A program made the translations under genes and the position numbers. Positions 6,446 through 13,643 of a DNA stretch of 14,978 bases are shown here, one piece after another. Every line of letters begins with the position of its first letter. Within the stretch, counting starts at the first letter, position 1. The notes beneath the pieces are model-generated. The model did not search any database, had not been told where the DNA came from, and saw nothing but the letters and a program-made list of their open reading frames with translations. Origin of the DNA: an uncultured Eubacteriales bacterium (GTDB lineage Bacteria > Bacillota > Clostridia > Oscillospirales > Oscillospiraceae); NCBI GenBank assembly GCA_900546255.1, contig URCB01000041.1:1-14978 (forward strand), given 5' to 3'.

Positions 6446-8316
6446 AGCTGCGGAAACTCACCGCCACCTTCGGCTGCCTGGACGGGGCCACCCTCACCTT
6501 CGGCCCGGGGCTCACCCTCATCGGGGCCCCCAACGGCAGCGGCAAGTCCACCTGGTGCGCCTTCCTCCGGGTGATGCTCTACGGGCTGGACACCCGCCAG
6601 CGGGACCGCAAAGGGGCCCCCGCCGACAAGAACCGCTACCGCCCCTGGAACGGCAAGCCCATGGAGGGCCTGCTGGAGTGCGAGCACCAGGGGGCGGTGA
6701 TCCTGCTGCGCCGGACCTCCGCCGGGGGGGTGCCCATGGGGGACTTCTCCGCGGTGTACCAGGCCACCGGCCTGCCGGTGCCGGGCCTCACGGCGGACAA
6801 CGCCGGGGAGGTCCTCACCGGGCTGAGCCGGGAGGTCTTTGACCGGTCGGTCTTTCTCCGACAAACCGCCCTGGCGGTGACCCAGAGCCAGGACCTGGAG
6901 AAGCGGATCACCGACCTGGTCTCCTCCGGGGAGGAGGATGTGTCCTGGTCTGAGGCCAACGACCGGCTGAAGGCCTGGCTCCACCGCCGCCGCTTCCACA
7001 AGAGCGGCCGCATCCCCCTGCTGGAGGCCGAGGCCGCCCAGCTCCGCCAGACCGTCGCCCAGACCGCCGCCCTGCGCCAGGACCTGGCCCAGCAGCAGGC
7101 CCGGGCGGCCACCCTGCGCCGCCAGGCCGACCACTGGGACAAGCGGCTGTCGGCGGAGACCGACAAGTTCCAAACCGTCAGCCAGCAGCGCTATGCCCAA
7201 GCCGCCGCCGAGCTGGACGCCGCCCAGCTCCACCTGCAGACCCTCCAGGCCCAGCAGCAGGCCCAGGTCCAGCAGATGGACGGGGAGGCCCAGGAGATCG
7301 CCGAGGAGATCCAGGACACCCGCCGGGCCCTGTCCAGCCGCCGGTGGCTGATGACGGCCTTCGTCACCCTGGTGGTTCTGCTCACCGTGGCGGGGGCGGC
7401 CCTGTATCTCCTCCCCCGGCTGCCGGGGTTTCCCCTGGAGTTTCCGGAAATCCCCCTGCTCTTCCTGGCCCTGGGGGCGGGGGTCCTGTGGCTGCTGGTG
7501 CTGCTCTTCACCCTGGTGAAGGCCGCCTGTGACCGGCGGGACCGGCGGGAGGTGGCCGACCTCCAGGCCCTGCTGGACACCCAGCAACAGGCGGACACCT
7601 CCCTGGCCCAGGCCCTGCGGGAGGCCCAGATCCGCCGGGACCACGCCCAGAAGTACTTCGAGGCCGTCAGCCAGCAGAGCGGCGGCCCCTACCTGCCCCC
7701 GGAGGCGGAGGCCTGCCGGGCCTCCCTCCACCAGGTGGAGCAGGAGATCGCCCAGCTCCAGGGCCAGCTCACCGCCCTGGGGGACCCCGTGGCGGTGGAC
7801 GCCCAGCTGGACGAAGTGGAGGAGGAGACCGCCCGCCTCCAGGCCGACTACGACGCCCTGGAGATCGCCATCGAGGCCCTGCAAACCGCCGACCGGCAGC
7901 TCCACGCCCGGTTCTCCCCCCGGCTGAGCCAGCAGGCGGAGTCCTACTTCGCCCAGCTGACCCAGGGGGCCTTTTCCCAGATCACCTTGGACCGGGACTT
8001 CTCCGTCACCGTGGGCCAGGCGGGCTCCCTCACCCCCCGGCCCCTGGCCCTGCTGAGCCAGGGCACCCGGGACCAGCTCTACCTGGCCCTGCGGCTGGGG
8101 GTGGCCGACCTGGTCCTCCCCACCCCGGACGCCTGCCCCCTGATCCTGGACGACGCCCTGCTGGCCTTTGACGACGACCGGCTGGCCGAGGCCCTCCACC
8201 TGCTCACGGAATTGGCAGCGAAGCGGCAGGTCATCCTCTTCACCTGCCAGCACCGGGAGTTCTTCATGCTGGAGGACCAGGGGGACCTGACCCGGGTCAC
8301 CCTCCCCGGCTTCTGA
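6442..8316 (+). CDS. yhaN: SbcC/Rad50-like ATPase with central membrane hairpin, YhaN-like, 624 aa
   Basis: This is an ABC-type ATPase split by coiled coils, the partner of the upstream nuclease. Walker A is GAPNGSGKST (residues 28-37) near the N-terminus. The C-terminus carries the signature LSQGTRDQ (538-545), Walker B LILDDALLAFDD (about 567-578) and an H-loop histidine at 604. Between them lie Gln/Ala-rich coiled coils. In their middle are two hydrophobic helices (about 301-323 and 335-358), predicted to cross the membrane. There is no CxxC zinc hook, which classical Rad50 and SbcC use to join coils. The protein is shorter than Bacillus YhaN (about 960 aa). The ATG at 6442 overlaps the previous stop codon. 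No GC change or frameshift was seen. A membrane-tethered DNA-end processing complex is the inference. Confidence 0.87.
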   Translation: MKLRKLTATFGCLDGATLTFGPGLTLIGAPNGSGKSTWCAFLRVMLYGLDTRQRDRKGAPADKNRYRPWNGKPMEGLLECEHQGAVILLRRTSAGGVPMGDFSAVYQATGLPVPGLTADNAGEVLTGLSREVFDRSVFLRQTALAVTQSQDLEKRITDLVSSGEEDVSWSEANDRLKAWLHRRRFHKSGRIPLLEAEAAQLRQTVAQTAALRQDLAQQQARAATLRRQADHWDKRLSAETDKFQTVSQQRYAQAAAELDAAQLHLQTLQAQQQAQVQQMDGEAQEIAEEIQDTRRALSSRRWLMTAFVTLVVLLTVAGAALYLLPRLPGFPLEFPEIPLLFLALGAGVLWLLVLLFTLVKAACDRRDRREVADLQALLDTQQQADTSLAQALREAQIRRDHAQKYFEAVSQQSGGPYLPPEAEACRASLHQVEQEIAQLQGQLTALGDPVAVDAQLDEVEEETARLQADYDALEIAIEALQTADRQLHARFSPRLSQQAESYFAQLTQGAFSQITLDRDFSVTVGQAGSLTPRPLALLSQGTRDQLYLALRLGVADLVLPTPDACPLILDDALLAFDDDRLAEALHLLTELAAKRQVILFTCQHREFFMLEDQGDLTRVTLPGF

Positions 8317-8323
8317 TTTTCGG

Positions 8324-8352
8324 TTGCCATCCCGGGGAAAGAGGGGTATAAT
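8324..8352 (+). promoter_or_regulatory. Sigma-A promoter of lepB-rqcP
   Basis: TTGCCA at 8324-8329 and TATAAT at 8347-8352 are separated by exactly 17 bp, directly after the yhaN-like stop codon. The transcript would start near 8359, about 57 nt before lepB, so lepB and rqcP can be expressed apart from the upstream operon. Confidence 0.8.
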
Positions 8353-8415
8353 GGGGAGGTTCCCAGCCCACTTTGCCGCGGGGCAAGCCGCGCTTTCGAT
8401 AGGAGGTTATTCGCC

Positions 8416-9057
8416 ATGTCCGACACCCACCGCACCCCGGACCCCGCCCAGCCGGAGGAAGCCCGCACCCCCCAGGGGGAGGCCAGCCCCCCGCCGGCGG
8501 AGGCCAAGGAGAAAAAGCCCGGCGCCTTCGGGGCCGATGTGTACACCTGGCTCCAGGCCCTGGTGGTGGCCCTCACCGTGCTGCTGCTCTTCTTCACCTT
8601 CTTTGGCCGGGTCATCGGGGTGGACGGCCACTCCATGGACCCCACCTTGAACGACGGCGACCTCCTCTTCCTCCAGTGCGTCGGCTACGAGCCGCAGCAG
8701 GGGGATGTGGTGGTCCTGCACAAGGACTTTGGGGACATCACCACCCCCATCGTCAAGCGGGTCATCGCCGTGGGGGGCCAGACGGTGGAGATTGACTACA
8801 CCACCAGCACCGTCTACGTAGATGGGGTCCCCTTAGAGGAGGACTACATCCTGGAACCCATGGAGCAGCCCGACAGCCCCTATGCCCAGGGGACCTATTG
8901 GGAGGTGCCCGAGGGCTCGGTCTTTGTCATGGGGGACAACCGGAACAACTCCGCCGACAGCCGGGACAACCGCCTGGGCCCGGTGGACGAACGGTACATC
9001 CTGGGCAAGGCCATCTGCACCATCCTCCCCTTCCAGCACGTGGGCCTGGTCCACTAA
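8416..9057 (+). CDS. lepB: Signal peptidase I, 213 aa
   Basis: This membrane serine protease removes signal peptides from exported proteins. A charged, Pro-rich cytosolic tail of about 40 residues precedes one membrane helix (about 45-65). The catalytic serine lies in GHSMDPTL (S73) and the general-base lysine in VKRVIAVGG (K114). The conserved box MGDNRNNSADSRDNRLGPV is at 172-190. It has the single-anchor form typical of Gram-positive bacteria. The start follows AGGAGG at good spacing. The rqcP gene begins 12 nt after the stop, so the two are likely co-transcribed. The N-terminal tail is longer than in Bacillus SipS. Confidence 0.95.
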   Translation: MSDTHRTPDPAQPEEARTPQGEASPPPAEAKEKKPGAFGADVYTWLQALVVALTVLLLFFTFFGRVIGVDGHSMDPTLNDGDLLFLQCVGYEPQQGDVVVLHKDFGDITTPIVKRVIAVGGQTVEIDYTTSTVYVDGVPLEEDYILEPMEQPDSPYAQGTYWEVPEGSVFVMGDNRNNSADSRDNRLGPVDERYILGKAICTILPFQHVGLVH

Positions 9058-9069
9058 GGGGGTGAGACC

Positions 9070-9309
9070 GTGCGACTGGACAAATGGCTGAAAGTCTCCC
9101 GCCTCATCAAGCGCCGCACCGTGGCCAACGAGGCCTGCGACAACGAGCGCATCTCCGCCAACGGCCGGGTGGTGAAGGCCTCCTACGACGTAAAGGTCGG
9201 CGACCAGCTGGAGATCCGCTTCGGCGCCCGAACCGTAACCCTGGAGGTCCTCTCCGTCACCGAGATGAAAGGCAAGGAAAACGCCGCCCTCATGTATAAG
9301 GAACTATAA
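9070..9309 (+). CDS. rqcP: S4-domain RNA-binding protein RqcP (YabO), 79 aa
   Basis: RqcP works with RqcH in bacterial ribosome-associated quality control, holding the tRNA in place while alanine tails are added on stalled 50S subunits. The sequence is nearly all one S4 domain: MRLDKWLKVSRLIKRRT, a mid NGRVVKASYDVKVGD, then FGARTVTLEVL. It aligns well by eye with Bacillus YabO (about 86 aa). The start is GTG at 9070, with GGGGGTGA directly upstream. In Bacillus and many Clostridia it lies after mazG or hup on the same strand; here it converges on hup from the opposite strand and follows lepB. Neither yabP nor yabQ is visible nearby. Confidence 0.92.
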   Translation: MRLDKWLKVSRLIKRRTVANEACDNERISANGRVVKASYDVKVGDQLEIRFGARTVTLEVLSVTEMKGKENAALMYKEL

Positions 9310-9321
9310 AACAGCAAAACA

Positions 9322-9357
9322 ACACCCCGGAGCAAACGCTCCGGGGTGTCCTGTTTT
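9322..9357 (+). terminator. Terminator after rqcP
   Basis: ACACCCCGGAGC (9322-9333) pairs with GCTCCGGGGTGT (9338-9349) over an AAAC loop, then CCTGTTTT follows. Flanking GCAAAACA and TGTTTTGC can extend the stem. It starts 12 nt after the rqcP stop codon. Confidence 0.8.
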
Positions 9358-9380
9358 GCCAAAAACCGCGTCGCAGACTT

Positions 9381-9400
9381 CCGCCGGCCGCAGCCGGCGG
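9381..9400. other. Hairpin in the rqcP-hup intergenic cluster
   Basis: CCGCCGGC and GCCGGCGG form a perfect 8-bp stem with a 4-nt loop (extended by TT/AA). No T-run follows on either strand, so it is not a normal terminator. It is the second of five hairpins between the two converging genes. Confidence 0.6.
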
Positions 9401-9416
9401 AACAAACTAAAATCAT

Positions 9417-9443
9417 AAAACCCCTGGCTCCGCCAGGGGTTTT
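9417..9443. terminator. Bidirectional terminator between converging rqcP and hup
   Basis: AAAACCCCTGGC (9417-9428) pairs with GCCAGGGGTTTT (9432-9443) over a 3-nt loop. T-rich tracts follow on both strands (TTTTATTCTTCT on plus, TTTTATGATTTT on minus), so it can stop both transcripts. Confidence 0.85.
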
Positions 9444-9451
9444 ATTCTTCT

Positions 9452-9491
9452 CGGCATGAGAGTGCCGGCTTCGCCGGCGCGGGTCATGCCG
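9452..9491. other. Long two-part hairpin in the intergenic cluster
   Basis: CGGCATGA (9452-9459) pairs with TCATGCCG (9484-9491). Inside, GCCGGC (9464-9469) pairs with GCCGGC (9473-9478) over TTC. No T-run follows on either side. Confidence 0.6.
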
Positions 9492-9500
9492 CAATCCCCC

Positions 9501-9535
9501 AAATTCGGGACCCCAGCGAAGCGGGTCCCGAATTT
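9501..9535 (-). terminator. First hairpin after hup
   Basis: AAATTCGGGACCC (9501-9513) pairs perfectly with GGGTCCCGAATTT (9523-9535) over a 9-nt loop, 6 nt after the hup stop codon. The T-run on the minus strand is only three, so it may be a stability hairpin with the stronger terminator at 9417-9443 behind it. Confidence 0.6.
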
Positions 9536-9541
9536 CCTGTT

Positions 9542-9817
9542 TTACTGGTCTACCGCGTCCTTCAGCGCCTTCCCCGCCTTGAAGGCCGGGATCTTGGTGG
9601 CGGGGATGGGAATGTTCTCCCCGGTCTTGGGGTTGCGGCCCATGCGCTCGGCCCGGACCTTGGTCTCGAAGGCGCCGAAGCCCACGATCTGGATCTTCTC
9701 CCCCTCCACCAGGGCTTTGGTGATCTGGTGGATGGCGGCGTTCAGGCCGATCTCCACATCCTTGCGGGAAAAGCCGGTCTCTTCGGCGATGCTCAGGATC
9801 AGTTCGGTTTTGTTCAT
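9542..9817 (-). CDS. hup: HU family DNA-binding protein, 91 aa
   Basis: HU is a small histone-like protein that binds and bends DNA as a dimer and packs the nucleoid. The family pattern is complete: MNKTELI at the start, IQIVGFGAFETKVRAERMGRNPKTGE (about 43-68, with the conserved GFGAF and GRNP), then IPATKIPAFKAGKALKDAV at the end. Length is standard. Its ATG overlaps the mazG stop codon (ATGA, 4 nt), with GAGAGGGG upstream inside mazG. The mazG-hup adjacency is common in Clostridia. It is the last gene of the minus-strand operon and is followed by several hairpins. Confidence 0.96.
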   Translation of the reverse strand: MNKTELILSIAEETGFSRKDVEIGLNAAIHQITKALVEGEKIQIVGFGAFETKVRAERMGRNPKTGENIPIPATKIPAFKAGKALKDAVDQ

Positions 9818-10629
9818 TGGTGTTTCCCCTCTCTTGTTTTCTTCTCTCGTTGTTCCGGGTGCTTCTCCCGGTTCCACAGGGCCATCAGCTGGGCCACGTC
9901 CAGGTCGTGCATGGTCCTGCCTTGGGCTGTGACCGCCGCCTCCACCCCGGAGAACCGGCGGATGAACTTCTCGCAGGTTCCCGCCAGGGCTTCCTCGGCG
10001 TCTATGTGAAAGAACCGGGCCACTTTGACCGCCGCAAAGAGCAGGTCCCCCAGTTCTTCCTCGATGTTGCTGTCCTCCGCCACGGCCTGCTGGAGCTCGG
10101 CCAGCTCCTCGGCCAGCTTGTCCAGGGCGGCCTGGGCGTTGGGCCACTCAAAGCCCGCCCGGGCGGCTTTGGTCTGGATCTTCTCCGCCCGCCACAGGCC
10201 GGGCAGGCTTTTGGCCACGGCCTGGAGGGTTTCCGTCTCGGTGGTCTGGCCCTTCTCCTGGCGCTTGAGGGCCTCCCAGCTGTCGGGGGTGCCCTCCCCC
10301 CCCTGGCCGAAGACGTGGGGGTGGCGGAAGATGAGCTTTTTGCAGATGCCGTCGGCCACCTCGTCCAGGTTGAAGCGGCCGGCGTCCTCCTCGATGGAGG
10401 CGTGGAAGAGGACCTGGAGGAGCACGTCCCCCAGTTCCTCCTTCAAATGGGCGGGGCTGGCCTCGTCGATGGCCTCGGCCACCTCGTAGGCCTCCTCGAT
10501 GAAGTTGCGGCGGAGGCTCTCGTGGGTCTGGGCCCCGTCCCAGGGGCAGCCCCCGGGGGCCCGGAGGAGGGCCACGATCTGCCGCAGATCCTCCACGTTG
10601 TAGGTGGGTTTGGGTTCAAAATTTACCAT
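9814..10629 (-). CDS. mazG: Nucleoside triphosphate pyrophosphohydrolase MazG, 271 aa
   Basis: MazG hydrolyses nucleoside triphosphates to monophosphate and pyrophosphate, cleaning damaged or excess nucleotides. Two MazG repeats are visible. The first has LRAPGGCPWD and then EEAYEVAEAI...KEELGDVLLQVLFH (metal-binding E45, E46, E49, E65, D68). The second, more C-terminal, has EELAELQQAV...EEELGDLLFAAVKVARF. KQEKG and GFEWP linkers are typical of the full-length bacterial form. It lacks the N-terminal methylase-like domain that Bacillus YabN carries. The Shine-Dalgarno site is weak. The flippase gene ends 73 nt upstream, and the stop overlaps the hup start. Confidence 0.95.
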   Translation of the reverse strand: MVNFEPKPTYNVEDLRQIVALLRAPGGCPWDGAQTHESLRRNFIEEAYEVAEAIDEASPAHLKEELGDVLLQVLFHASIEEDAGRFNLDEVADGICKKLIFRHPHVFGQGGEGTPDSWEALKRQEKGQTTETETLQAVAKSLPGLWRAEKIQTKAARAGFEWPNAQAALDKLAEELAELQQAVAEDSNIEEELGDLLFAAVKVARFFHIDAEEALAGTCEKFIRRFSGVEAAVTAQGRTMHDLDVAQLMALWNREKHPEQREKKTREGKHQ

Positions 10630-10675
10630 ACTGTATCACATCATTCCCGGGATCTCAAGTGTTTTCCGGATTTTT

Positions 10676-10695
10676 CCCCGGGGGGCCGGGGTTTT
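10676..10695 (+). other. GC hairpin between flippase gene and mazG
   Basis: CCCCGG (10676-10681) pairs with CCGGGG (10686-10691). TTTT follows only on the plus strand, antisense to the operon. On the minus strand there is no U-run, so it should not end the operon transcript. Its role is unclear. Confidence 0.35.
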
Positions 10696-10702
10696 CTCGG
10701 TT

Positions 10703-12301
10703 TTAACGAATGCGGAGGAGCTTGGCGATCTTCTCCCCCTTGGGCATGAGGGAGAGGTCGTCCTTGGAGACCACCCGCAGCACCACCACCAGGATCACAT
10801 AGACCACGCAGCCCACCAGGATGGCCCCGGCCACCGACAGGGTGTTGCCGAAGTGGCCGGACAGCAGGCCGTAGCTGGCCCAGGCCGCCGCCCCCATGAG
10901 CACCGCCGCCACAGCGGCCTTGCCAAACACCCGCAGGTACTTGGGGGGATGGGGGGTGACCCGCTTGATGGCGGCCAGCTCCAGCACCGAGACGATGCCA
11001 AAGCACACCAGGGTGCCCACCGGGGCCCCCTTGATGCCCACGGAGGGCATCTGCACCAGGACAAAGTTCACCCCCAGCTTGATGGCGCTGCCGATGGCGA
11101 TGAACCAGATGGGCAGGGCCGTCCGGCCGTTGGCCTGGAGGATGGCGTTGCACAGCAGCATGATGCACACGAAGATGGAGGCGATGCCCAGCACCATGAG
11201 GCACTGGGTGCCCACTTCCTGGTTGGTCTCCGGGTAGAGCAGCTGGATGATGGGGCCGGCCAGCACGGTCAGGCCGATGCCCGCCGGCAGGGCCAGCATG
11301 GCCCCCACCCGGAGGGCGGACTCGGCGATCTTCCCGGCGCCCACTTTGTCCTTCTTGGTGAGGGCGGCGGAGACGGCGGGGACGATGCAGGCCGTCAGGG
11401 AGACCATGAAGGCCGAGGGCAGGTTGTAGATGGTGACGGCCTTCTGGTAGCAGCCGTACAGGCTCACCGCCAGTTCCTCGGCGTAGCCCAGGGCGCTCTG
11501 GAGGAGGTTCTGGACCTGGATGGTGTCCAAATAGGTGGTGATGGGCACCACGGAGGAGCTGAGGGTGATGGGGATGGCAATGACCACCAGGGTCTTCAGG
11601 ATCTTGCCGGAGCGCTCCGGCTTGTCGGTGGCCGGGGGCAGGCTGCGGGGGCTGTTCCGCCGGTGGTGGCGGACCATCAGGTAGAGCAGGGCCACCAGGC
11701 CGCTGGCGGTGACGCCGCCGATGGCCCCGGCGGCGGAAATCTCGCTGCCGAAGCCCAGGTACAGCAGGTACCAGGCCAAAAACAGGCCCACGATGAGCTT
11801 GGTGAGGGCCTCCAGCACCTGGGACACCGCCGTGGGCACCATGTCCGAGTGGCCCTGGGCATAGCCCCGGTAGGCCGACATGACGCACACAAAGAAGCAG
11901 GACAGGGCCATCACCCGCACCGCGGGGGCGGCCAGACTGTCCCCCTGGAGGTTGGCCAGGGGCTGGGCAAAGAGGAACATGATGAGGCTGCTGGCGATGC
12001 CCAGCACCAGGAAGGCGGTGAGGGCCACCCGGAACACCCGGCTGACCTGGTTCCGCCGGCCCAGGGCGTTGGCCTCGGAGATGGTCTTGGACATGGCCAC
12101 CGGCAGGCCGGCCTGGGAGATCATCAGCAGCAGGTTATAGATGGCGTAGGCGTTGTTGAAGTGGCCGAAGCCCACGTCCCCCAGGATGCGGCCCAGGGGG
12201 ATCTTGTACAGGGCGCCAATGACTTTGACCACCGCAATGCTGGCGGCCAGGATGGCCGCGCCGCCAAAGAAGGTATTTGTGGTGAGTGCTCGTTTCTTCA
12301 A
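10703..12301 (-). CDS. MOP-superfamily lipid flippase, SpoVB/YabM-like, 532 aa
   Basis: This is an integral membrane protein with about 14 hydrophobic helices, of the MOP (MATE/Wzx/MurJ) group. The N-terminus (FFGGAAILAASIAVVKVIGA and then YKIPLGRILGDVGFGHFNNAYAIY) is the polysaccharide-biosynthesis/SpoVB signature. RGYAQGHSDMVPTAVSQVLE near residue 145-165 is also typical. Such proteins flip undecaprenyl-linked sugars, for example lipid II or spore-cortex precursors. Position directly before mazG matches yabM in Bacillus and spoVB-like genes in Clostridia. The start is TTG at 12301, with GGAGGGAAGG in good position; no ATG is better placed. It begins 19 nt after the amidohydrolase gene. Which lipid it moves, and whether it serves sporulation, cannot be told. 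Confidence 0.87.
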   Translation of the reverse strand: MKKRALTTNTFFGGAAILAASIAVVKVIGALYKIPLGRILGDVGFGHFNNAYAIYNLLLMISQAGLPVAMSKTISEANALGRRNQVSRVFRVALTAFLVLGIASSLIMFLFAQPLANLQGDSLAAPAVRVMALSCFFVCVMSAYRGYAQGHSDMVPTAVSQVLEALTKLIVGLFLAWYLLYLGFGSEISAAGAIGGVTASGLVALLYLMVRHHRRNSPRSLPPATDKPERSGKILKTLVVIAIPITLSSSVVPITTYLDTIQVQNLLQSALGYAEELAVSLYGCYQKAVTIYNLPSAFMVSLTACIVPAVSAALTKKDKVGAGKIAESALRVGAMLALPAGIGLTVLAGPIIQLLYPETNQEVGTQCLMVLGIASIFVCIMLLCNAILQANGRTALPIWFIAIGSAIKLGVNFVLVQMPSVGIKGAPVGTLVCFGIVSVLELAAIKRVTPHPPKYLRVFGKAAVAAVLMGAAAWASYGLLSGHFGNTLSVAGAILVGCVVYVILVVVLRVVSKDDLSLMPKGEKIAKLLRIR

Positions 12302-12320
12302 AACAGTCCTTCCCTCCGGA

Positions 12321-13640
12321 TTACCAGGTTTTGCCGTCTCCGAAGAGGCGGGGCAGGGCGTAGGACTTCACCTCGGCCTGGATCTTCTCCAGGTCCAGGG
12401 TGAGGAAGGTCCCGTCCTTGTATATGATCTTGCCCCGGGCCATATTCATCACCACGTCGCTGCCGTGGGCGGCGTAGACCAGGTTGTCCATCACGCTGTG
12501 GCAGGGGGTGAGGTGGGGCCGGGTGAAGTCCACCAGGATGAGGTCGGCGACGTATCCCGGGGCGATGCGGCCGGTCTTGCGGCCCAGGGCCTTGGCCCCC
12601 TCCCGGGTGGCCATGGCCAGCACGTCCTGGGGCAGCAGGGCCAGGGGGTCCCGGGTGACGCCGTTGTGGAGGACGGCGGCAAACTTCATCTCCTCGAACA
12701 TGTCCTGGTTGTTGTTGGAGGACACCCCGTCGGTGCCCAGGGCGATGGGCACCCCGGCGGCCTTCATGGCGGGGATCCAGGCCACCCCGGAGCCCAGCTT
12801 CAGGTTGGACACGGGGTTGTGGACGCAGGCCACCCCCTTCTCCGCCATGCCGGCCCAGTCGTCCTCGGTGGTCCAGACGCAGTGGGCGGCGATGGCCCGG
12901 GTGTCCCACACCCCGTAGCGGTCCAGGATGCGGAAGGGGGTCAGGCCCCAGCGGGTGAGGCTCCCCTCGTGCTCGGACTGGGTCTCGGAGACGTGGACGT
13001 GCATCCCCAGGCCCTTGCGCTGGGCATAGTCGGCCATCCACTGCCACAGGGGGACGTTGGAGGTGTACTCCCCATGGATGGAGGCGTCCACCAAAATCTG
13101 GCCGTTCCCCGCCTCGTGGAACTCCTCGGTGAGCTGGCGCTGGTGGTCACAGTCCGGGCAGGTGGCGGGGCTGAAGTCCCCGGGGGCGCCGAAGTAGACC
13201 CCGCCGCAGGAGAGGTTGGCGGAGATCCCCGCCGCCAGCACCGCCTGGGCGATGGCGGGGGTGTGCATGTACATGTCGGCAATGGTGGTGACCCCCCCGG
13301 CGATGAGCTCGGCCAGGGCCAGGTCCGCCCCGGCCCGGACGGCCCGGTCGTCCAGCTTGGCCTCGGCGGGGAAGATCCAGTCGTTGAGCCAGGTGTGCAG
13401 GTCGCAGCCCCCGGCATAGCCCCGCATCAGGGTCATGGGGATGTGGGTGTGGGCGTTGACCAGGCCGGGCATCAGGACGTTGCCCCCGCAGTCGATCTCC
13501 TGGGCAAAGGGGCCCTGGGGGCGGGTGGAGGAGACAGCAGCGATGCGCTCCCCCTCCACCACCACGTAGGCGGGGTCCAGGAGGGTGTTCTCCTCGTCCA
13601 TCAGCAGGGCCCGGCAGTGGTAGAGCAGGATGGATTCCAT
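12321..13640 (-). CDS. mtaD: Amidohydrolase, MtaD-type adenosyl deaminase, 439 aa
   Basis: This is a metal-dependent deaminase of the 5'-methylthioadenosine / S-adenosylhomocysteine deaminase family. Members also accept adenosine and 5'-deoxyadenosine. Metal ligands are in place: HTH in NAHTHIPMTLMRG (H64, H66), MHVHVSET (H216, with E219), AAHC (H253) and GTDG (D304). The C-terminal beta region (TGRIAPGYVADLILVDF) is the usual amidohydrolase sandwich. The Shine-Dalgarno site GAGGAGGG lies inside the end of pnp, which stops 3 nt before. The pairing suggests that the deaminated nucleoside feeds phosphorolysis. Substrate preference is inferred; the related chlorohydrolase/cytosine deaminase branch is less likely given NAHTHIPMTLMRG. 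Confidence 0.88.
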   Translation of the reverse strand: MESILLYHCRALLMDEENTLLDPAYVVVEGERIAAVSSTRPQGPFAQEIDCGGNVLMPGLVNAHTHIPMTLMRGYAGGCDLHTWLNDWIFPAEAKLDDRAVRAGADLALAELIAGGVTTIADMYMHTPAIAQAVLAAGISANLSCGGVYFGAPGDFSPATCPDCDHQRQLTEEFHEAGNGQILVDASIHGEYTSNVPLWQWMADYAQRKGLGMHVHVSETQSEHEGSLTRWGLTPFRILDRYGVWDTRAIAAHCVWTTEDDWAGMAEKGVACVHNPVSNLKLGSGVAWIPAMKAAGVPIALGTDGVSSNNNQDMFEEMKFAAVLHNGVTRDPLALLPQDVLAMATREGAKALGRKTGRIAPGYVADLILVDFTRPHLTPCHSVMDNLVYAAHGSDVVMNMARGKIIYKDGTFLTLDLEKIQAEVKSYALPRLFGDGKTW

Positions 13641-13643
13641 GGC

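Noticed and set aside
10630..10658. TTGAGA-17-TACAGT on the minus strand, a possible mazG promoter
   Set aside because: The -10 box ends one base before the mazG start codon, so transcription would begin inside codons 2-3. It could serve hup, but nothing else supports it.
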